NCBI GenBank assembly: GCA_018224455.1
Contig: JAGTUY010000364.1
Coordinates: 1 to 6,154 of the forward strand
From: Desulfosarcina sp.
GTDB taxonomy: Bacteria; Desulfobacterota; Desulfobacteria; Desulfobacterales; Desulfosarcinaceae
Length of the DNA stretch: 6,154 bases
Reading direction: 5' to 3'
Numbering within the stretch: the first letter of the stretch is position 1; each line of letters opens with the position of its first letter. A program made the position numbers and the translations under genes. A model generated the notes under the pieces. It did no database searches, had not been told where the DNA came from, and worked only from the letters and a program-made list of their open reading frames with translations. Below, one piece after another: positions 6,057 through 6,154 of this stretch.

Positions 6057-6063
6057 ACCTCCT
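6057..6063 (-). promoter_or_regulatory. strong Shine-Dalgarno of the rhodanese start
   Basis: AGGAGGT on the minus strand, six bases before the ATG at 6050. It shows that the 5' end of this gene is intact although its body is not. Confidence 0.8.
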
Positions 6064-6095
6064 GATTAATTAACGAGTAAGGCCCACATGTCATA

Positions 6096-6122
6096 TGTCA
6101 AGTAAAGGCATTGCCTGCAATG
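6096..6122 (-). promoter_or_regulatory. possible -35 box with upstream dyad, before the rhodanese gene
   Basis: On the minus strand a perfect TTGACA (6101-6096) is followed by no good -10 at 16-18 bases (ACTCGT at 17; TTACTC at 15). Just upstream is a perfect inverted repeat CATTGC-AG-GCAATG (6122-6109) that could be an operator. It may depend on an activator or be coincidental. Confidence 0.25.
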
Positions 6123-6154
6123 AGCAATCGGCGGCGGCCATGGCGCTTGCTTCA

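Noticed and set aside
5552..6094. 180-codon minus-strand open frame as one gene
   Set aside because: It overlaps the rhodanese start in another frame, and its downstream half is the out-of-frame shadow of ppc. Only the short middle part (DYFGEPLL... to ...NAFLK) looks like coding sequence.

Overview
The window looks like ordinary bacterial chromosome, moderately GC-rich with AT-rich intergenic dips. The proteins (a FAH-family hydrolase, an atypical SDR, a single-strand rhodanese with a typical deltaproteobacterial start, a Bacteroidetes-type PEP carboxylase) would suit a Desulfobacterota/Desulfobacteraceae-like anaerobe. That placement is an impression from protein style, not a computed result. 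I see no RNA gene, CRISPR array, IS element or phage gene.

Layout: (1) 2-1021 (+) is the 3' part of a gene for a single-pass membrane protein. It has a long cytoplasmic-type Glu-Lys-Ala-Ala-Ala repeat (15-bp unit, 11 perfect copies plus two degenerate edge copies), one transmembrane helix and a C-terminal soluble domain. (2) 1022-1411 has no convincing gene but holds three hairpins, one a plausible terminator. (3) 1530-2408 (-) is a fumarylacetoacetate-hydrolase-superfamily enzyme. Just past its stop, in the next frame, lies a 42-codon protein-like segment (1412-1540) that would be a C-terminal extension if one base were removed from an A4 tract. (4) 2409-2813 is a divergent AT-rich intergenic region. 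(5) 2814-3095 (+) encodes a small conserved-looking 93-residue protein of unknown function. (6) 3155-3946 (-) is an SDR-fold protein that lacks the Tyr-x-x-x-Lys catalytic motif. (7) 4137-5687 (-) is the complete C-terminal half of a Bacteroidetes-type phosphoenolpyruvate carboxylase; the N-terminal half with the essential VLTAHPT histidine is absent. (8) 5641-6050 (-) is a jumble of short open segments in three frames, beginning with a well-initiated rhodanese N-terminus that breaks off after about 42 residues.

The genes do not form an obvious pathway. The most notable part is the right-hand third: a normal Shine-Dalgarno and rhodanese start run, through a few single-base frame changes, into half a PEP carboxylase. 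This is either a recent deletion with decay or an assembly/sequencing artefact. Three of the apparent frame changes in the window (one after the FAH gene, two before ppc) can each be repaired by removing one A from an AAAA tract, which makes base-level accuracy the first thing to check. I did not find a convincing new biological system.
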